Assembly (NCBI GenBank): GCA_025201805.1
Contig: MU619291.1
Span: forward strand, 58,914-122,913
Length of the DNA stretch: 64,000 nucleotides
Reading direction: 5' to 3'
Source: Parasitella parasitica
Taxonomy: Eukaryota > Mucoromycota > Mucoromycetes > Mucorales > Mucoraceae
Shown: positions 59,077 to 64,000 of the stretch, in pieces
How positions within the stretch are numbered: the first letter of the stretch is position 1
How the letters are laid out: each line of letters begins with the position of its first letter
Translations under genes and position numbers: made by a program
The notes under the pieces: generated by a model
What the model was told of the DNA's origin: nothing
Database searches by the model: none
The model's input: the letters and a program-made list of their open reading frames with translations, nothing else

Positions 59077-59316
59077 ATTGATTTGTGTGTATGTGCAAGC
59101 TGGAGCAGGTCCAAGTGTATTATTTCAAAATGGCAGTAGTAATAAAAAAAAAAAAAAAGGGTAGAGAGGAAGAACAAACAAAAAATGAGATTTTCTCAGA
59201 GAAGGAGGAAACGGAATGCGGCTATTTAAACCAGCGTAAACTGGCTCAAAGCCCAAATCCTTTCTACACCAACCCCAACAGTGCAGAGACCAGCCCTCTG
59301 TCGATCCTACATCTAA

Positions 59317-61085
59317 TCAAGCCTGAAAGCCTGACGCTGGCAGATGATTTTTATTACTAAATACCAAGCAATGTACCAAAATCATTGCCAAAAGACAGTC
59401 TGGGTCCTGTAATGCCAAAGCTCCATTCGCAGGGCCATTGCTATTATTACCACAGCTGTTCCTATCGGTGTCTACTACCTCCGTTACATTTACATTACTT
59501 GACAATTGTGGCAATGGAGGTGGTGAAAGGGAGGCCACGCTGGCTTTTCTAACCATGTAATCTTCCTCATCGCTACCATGTGCATACACCTTTGTCAAAC
59601 GCCTATTTGCTTTCGCTGCAGCTGTGTTGGCTGGGATTGGCGGTAATTGAGCATTTGCATATCTGTTGTGAGTCGGTGGAGGCGGATAGTCAAAGCTATT
59701 TAGGCTGCTGCCATAAACACTGCTGTACATCAAGTACTGCACTTCAGGATCTATATTAGAGCATCTCCTTCTCCTACTGTTCGAGGACACCATGGGCTGG
59801 CCCAATCGAAAAGAGTCGTTTGTCAATGATGGAATTGAAGATAGTGTAATCTGTCTTTGAGGAGCATTCGTTGTGCGAGGAGAGTGCAATCCAGAAGAGG
59901 CTATTGTGTCCATAGCAGGAGACATGGTGGTGTTTCGTGGAAACAGCTCTTCTACGGCTTAGACGTCTTAAGCATATGGTCTTAGTGCAATGGTGGCAGG
60001 CAAACCAGGAGCTGGGCTAGAAGCAGGAGATGGCGGCCTTGAATGAAGCGTCGTTGGTTGGCTTTTGTTTGCCGAAAGGGTAGCAGAGGAACTAAGACTA
60101 GGCGCATTATGACTACTGCGTATGGATATCTCTGAAAAAATTGATCGCTGGTCGTCAATGCTGACATTATCCACAGGCCCAGCGGTAGCTGTGTCTTTAA
60201 ATGGCCGACCTTGCCTTGTAGCATTTCTTGATTGCTGATAGTCTAGATTGGAAAGCACATCTGCATTGGCTGCTTGTAGTGTTGAAGGTAGCGGTAATGT
60301 AGTAGTCTGTGGCGGTGGCGGTGATTGTCGCAAAGAAGGCTTTGCTTTGAATTGATTTACTTTTTCCCGTTTGCTAGATCGACATCAATGGGCTGCAATT
60401 GTTTTCTTTGCACGTGCGATCTCTTTATTGTGGGTATTGCCGTTCGCGAGCGCTCTCCAAGCTGTCTTTGATTGTCCAAATGCAATGATTCTTTAGATGT
60501 AATGCCTAGATCAAATGCAGACGCAAATTTCTTTATTTGTCTTTGATTGCTGCTTTGGAGATGTGTTGCAGTCGATGGGAGTGTAGGTGTCAACGCCCTC
60601 CGGTCGAAAAAATTACAAGAGTTTACCATGTAAGCAGTACTTGCGAGCGGCAGTGATGGACTTCCACCAGGAAACATCAACGCAGCGGCTCTTATATCTG
60701 TTTGGTGATCTCTTTCTTCGGCATTGTCGTCGCCTACAATTGGATGTGTATCCCGGCAAATGCTAACGTTGCCGCCATTGTGCGTGCTACAGTCATCATC
60801 GTCGTTGGCATGGTTACTATATTCCGGCTTACAAGGCAAGATTCGTGATCCGGCTGTTTCTTCAAGCGCATATTTCGTCATCAAGTTCTGTTCTGGCTGC
60901 TTTTCATGCGGTACGGATGCAATAATGATGGGCACCTTGGTCTTGATTTCCTCATGTTTCATCCCAAATTGGAAGGTAATCTCAAGCTGGTGGTAGACGG
61001 AGAAAAGAGGAGAGTCCAATGTGTAGCTGAGACGAGGGTGCAGCTCATGTCGTATCCAACAAGGTTTTTTCCAAGTCGAACAAGA
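59317..61085 (-). pseudogene. Arrestin-like protein pseudogene, 5' truncated
   Basis: Reading on the minus strand: SYTLDSPLFSVYHQLEITFQ, then GMKHEEIKTKVPIIIASVP. This is the end of an arrestin-C domain (alpha-arrestins of the ART/ROD family), followed by the usual disordered Ser/Pro-rich tail with NSFDYPPPPTHNRY. Lesions: the N-terminal arrestin half is missing and the frame begins right after a transposase N-terminus at about 61092; a frameshift lies at the A-run near 60360 (LANGKK then a stop in one frame, QFKAKPSLRQSPPPP in another); and two in-frame TAA stops occur at 59959-59961 and 59968-59970 before the tail continues to 59317. Alpha-arrestins recruit Rsp5-type ligases to transporters. 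This copy is probably dead. Confidence 0.55.
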
Positions 61086-61091
61086 TATACA

Positions 61092-61511
61092 CTACTGATC
61101 GTTTTTAAACCATCGCTGCGCTGTGCGTGGGTTGATTTGAAGTTTTAGTGCTGCAGCTCTGGCACTCATACCCCTTTCATAAATCAAGGCAAACAACTGC
61201 TCCTTTTCTGAATTTTTGTGATGTTTGCGAATGTCGCGAGCTCTTGTATCTTCCTCCAGCTTGACATCTCTGTCGGCTGATTGTCGTTTGAGGTCAAGAT
61301 ACATACAGAAATTCGTCGCCATCTCAATGGGGTACATCTCCTCATCTACCTCCATTTCCACTACTGTAACTGCCATGCCTTCGTCGTTATAAAAATTTTC
61401 TTGGCTGTCATCATGCACAAAATTATTCATTTTTGAAGAGAAATTTGTAAATGTAGCGGTCTGTGTGGTTAGTGTGGTTTGTGTGGTGTGAGTGCCACAC
61501 TGCATTTTCAC
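61092..61511 (-). mobile_element. Tc1/mariner-like transposase N-terminal fragment
   Basis: 139-residue minus-strand frame. The start is probably MNNFVHDDSQENF or a slightly upstream ATG. An acidic N-terminus (VVEMEVDEEMYP) leads to a helix-turn-helix: KNSEKEQLFALIYERGMSAR then AAALKLQINPRTAQRWFKND, and a TAG stop. This is the DNA-binding head of Tc1-type transposases with the DDE domain removed. The stop lies a few bases from the arrestin-like frame, so the two fragments abut. Confidence 0.6.
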
Positions 61512-61908
61512 GTTTGAGGCGCCGAAACCATTACTTGAATGTCACCAAACAAAAAATGCAGTGTGGTTTTGACGCTCGCCTAGTGTTCCCCAAAGTTAAA
61601 AATCGCTTTTCAAACAAAAAAAAAAGAGCTCTCTTTATCTTAAAAATAACGACAATGACGAGAGATAAATTTAGTACCTATTTAAACTCTACTTCGTACA
61701 TATACACTCAAACAGTAGCTTTGAATATGCATTTTATGTCCGTAACTTTTGTAAAGGAATGACGCGTGATCAAGCCCGAGTTTGAAAGGATCCCCTTATT
61801 TTCTGTCGTCGGATAAATGTTTAAAGAGAGTGTGGCTTCGAGTGGTTTTCAAGTGTCATTCACACTCAAAGATTTTTTATTGAATAATGTAAGATAATAA
61901 CTCTAATC

Positions 61909-63899
61909 ATGTCTGAAACTCCACCTATCGTATATAGTATAGCTAATATCAAAAATGCGTTGAGCATAATGGCATCGAATCAATCAAGGAAACTAACATT
62001 GGATCTAGTAATTTATGTTAAGGCCTCAGTATGGGAAGCATGTCTATTAAAGATAAACGAATACTGCGGTACCAAATGGACAAAACTAAGAAAATGGAAG
62101 AGTAGTGACAAAGTCGTATTCGGAGAAACAATACAATACCATAGAAGTGGAGCATACGAATCCAAGCGATCTGCACATATCGGTCAAAAGGATAGTAAGC
62201 GCTGTAGGTGTGCAGCGCTATTGAGTATTGCTAGCTATCATGCAAATGTGCCAAGTCATTTAGGATCAGATGTTGTAGAGTTCAAACTTTTGAAAATCAC
62301 ACAAATCACACTCCTGGTGATTTAAATGAACTGGGCACGTTGCCAATTAACAGCACGGCTTTTGACACTATCAAGTACCCTTTGGCTTTAGGAAACAAAT
62401 GCAGAAGTATAAGAATTGCAACCCTAAAAACTTTGGGTACATTGAAAGAAGAAAACAAAGGATCTCGACGTCCTAGTTATGATGATGTTTACAATTTAAT
62501 GAAGAAGGTATTGATATACAATTCGTGCTATCGAACAATAATGAAAAAATCAAACTTTATAATTAAATGAAATATTACTTGTACAGATATCGAGAGAATG
62601 ATATTAAATCGTTTTTATTTTGGTTGAATGATAAATTAGCTTCTCAGGGATATAAAAGTTTTGCTGGCAACCCACAATTGTCTTCACAAGACACAAGCTT
62701 GTTTGCTTATGGTTTTCAATCTCAAATTCAATCAAGAAAAATGGAACAGCATCAATCATTTTGTATAGACGCTACCCATGGCATTTCTTCTAGAAGCATG
62801 GAGGTTTTATATACCCTTCTAGTTAAATATTTATTGACTGGAAAGGGCTATCCTTTTGCATATATGGTCACTAATGATCAAAGTGTAGGTCCTATAAATC
62901 AATGGCTTGTTTATCTGCGAGATAATTGTAATTTAGCACCTACAGCAATTACGATTGACTGTAGCTTAGCTGAATTCAATGCCATTAAAGCAGCTTTTAG
63001 AAATCAAGTTGTTATCCATTATTGTGCCTTCTATATCTGGCGATCATGAAAAGATAACTTGGGTGCAAAACTGTCTTTACCTACGAGCATGTCAAACACT
63101 GAAGCAACAGAGTACAAACCGGATCTTTTGAACGACTCGCACTTAATTCTTGCTGAAACGAGGAAAAATTCATTATTTAGAAGAATAGAAAGATTCAAGC
63201 TAAAGATCGAAGAACATACTGAAGTCTTAGATTATTTTACTCGATACTGATTTAACAATGAAGAAGTAGTCAAGAGATGGTCGTCAAAGAAATCCACAAG
63301 TCATTTGTAACCAACAACTACATCGAAAGTTGGCATAATCAACTAAAAGTCGTTTACTTTGAGGGACTAAGAATTAACAGATTGGACAGATTGGTCTTTG
63401 TCCTAACAAACGATGTTGAATATTACTTCACAGAAGAGTCTAATAGAATACTAGCAAATATTGGACGCATGGGCCCATTACAACTTTTTTAGAATGTAGT
63501 CGAAGGAGACAGCTTGATCTTTTTCGATGGCAGATCGATTGCTTCTATATTAAAATCACATGGAAAAAACTGCTCGTTGATTATCAAAATTTACCTGATG
63601 AAGAGAAAGCCCTTTGTGGTTTTTGCCTTAACGGTATTCTTGACCTCAGCAACAACAACGAATCTGGACAGAAACAATTATTTACCAATGATCAGTGGAA
63701 GTATTTGAACAAACACCTTAGGTCAAAAGTGGCAAAAAGAACACCTAAACTAAGCGATACTACCAAGGAAAGACTTGAAGAAATAATTGGAAAAATCAAA
63801 GATGAAGATGAAGAAGAATCATATTACATGGCTTTAGAAAGTACTAGAGATGCTCACCCGAACGATAAGTGGATGTTCAAAGTCGTTTCTCATGTGTAA
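61909..63899 (+). mobile_element. Mutator-like (MULE) transposase pseudogene, reaching the window edge
   Basis: Pieces in several frames follow MULE order: an N-terminal zinc-binding-like region (RCRCAALLSI, NHTPGDLNEL), GNKCRSIRIATLKTL, then the catalytic core QHQSFCIDATHGISSRSMEV, LLTGKGYPFAYMVTNDQSVG and ITIDCSLAEFNAIKAAF with VIHYCAFYIWRS (the D...D part of the DDE triad), and finally FVTNNYIESWHNQLKVVYFE with EYYFTEESNR. Frame changes occur near 62285, 62510 and 63260, and there is an in-frame TGA right after IWRS (63047-63049). The element probably continues past 63900. Confidence 0.7.
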
Positions 63900-64000
63900 G
63901 CATTGCATATTTTAGACTTTCAATTAGAGATGGTAAATCCTCTATACAGTGTATTAATGTATAATTTTAGAATCAATTCATACAGGGAGCGCTCATATAT

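Overview
The window looks like a nuclear contig of a filamentous fungus, most likely an early-diverging Mucorales-type fungus (Mucoromycota). The reasons are AT-rich intergenic DNA, many 49-78 bp GT-AG introns, Tc1/mariner, piggyBac-like, MULE and Fanzor remnants, and the protein families present. This placement is inferred from family content; no rRNA or barcode gene is present. Gene models were spliced by eye from reading frames and GT/AG borders, so exon borders are predictions.

Layout. 1-5 kb: the tail of a Tc1/mariner transposase, then two tandem F-box genes. 6.3-7.7 kb: PEX16, six exons. 7.7-12 kb: accessory DNA with gene debris, an inverted duplicate of a membrane-protein exon and one copy of a 283 bp dispersed repeat. 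12-13.4 kb: peroxisomal-type 3-ketoacyl-CoA thiolase. 14-16.3 kb: an unresolved split gene and a transposase N-terminal remnant. 16.4-21.4 kb: MO25/Hym1 and a large GYF-domain, poly-Q protein. 23.5-30.7 kb: two different GH16 enzymes (Crh-like and laminarinase-like), a PKA catalytic subunit and an MFS sugar transporter. 31.3-34.4 kb: tandem ribonucleotide reductase small-subunit genes, one with an intron and one without. 34.8-39.7 kb: a Sfh5-like Sec14 protein, a GT15 mannosyltransferase, a protein ending in a PY motif, and two very small genes. 40.2-42 kb: a decayed Fanzor (eukaryotic TnpB-like, RuvC nuclease) gene with nearby hairpins. 42.2-42.7 kb: ribosomal protein P2. 42.7-46.5 kb: gene-poor DNA. 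46.5-49.7 kb: NAD-specific glutamate dehydrogenase. 49.8-51.6 kb: Snx41/Atg20-type sorting nexin. 53.5-54.9 kb: an unrecognised coiled-coil protein. 55.4-57.1 kb: the second 283 bp repeat copy, a piggyBac-like remnant and a broken gene. 57.5-59.1 kb: a Yck-type casein kinase I. 59.3-64 kb: an arrestin-like pseudogene abutting a transposase N-terminus, then a broken MULE transposase at the window edge.

The housekeeping genes show no obvious operon-like logic. Loose themes are peroxisome function (PEX16, thiolase), beta-glucan handling plus sugar uptake (two GH16 genes and the transporter, with the PKA gene between them), and dNTP synthesis (the RNR pair). The most notable item is the Fanzor pseudogene. 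The RuvC acid residues, zinc ribbon and one clean intron are still readable, but one in-frame stop and one frameshift break it.
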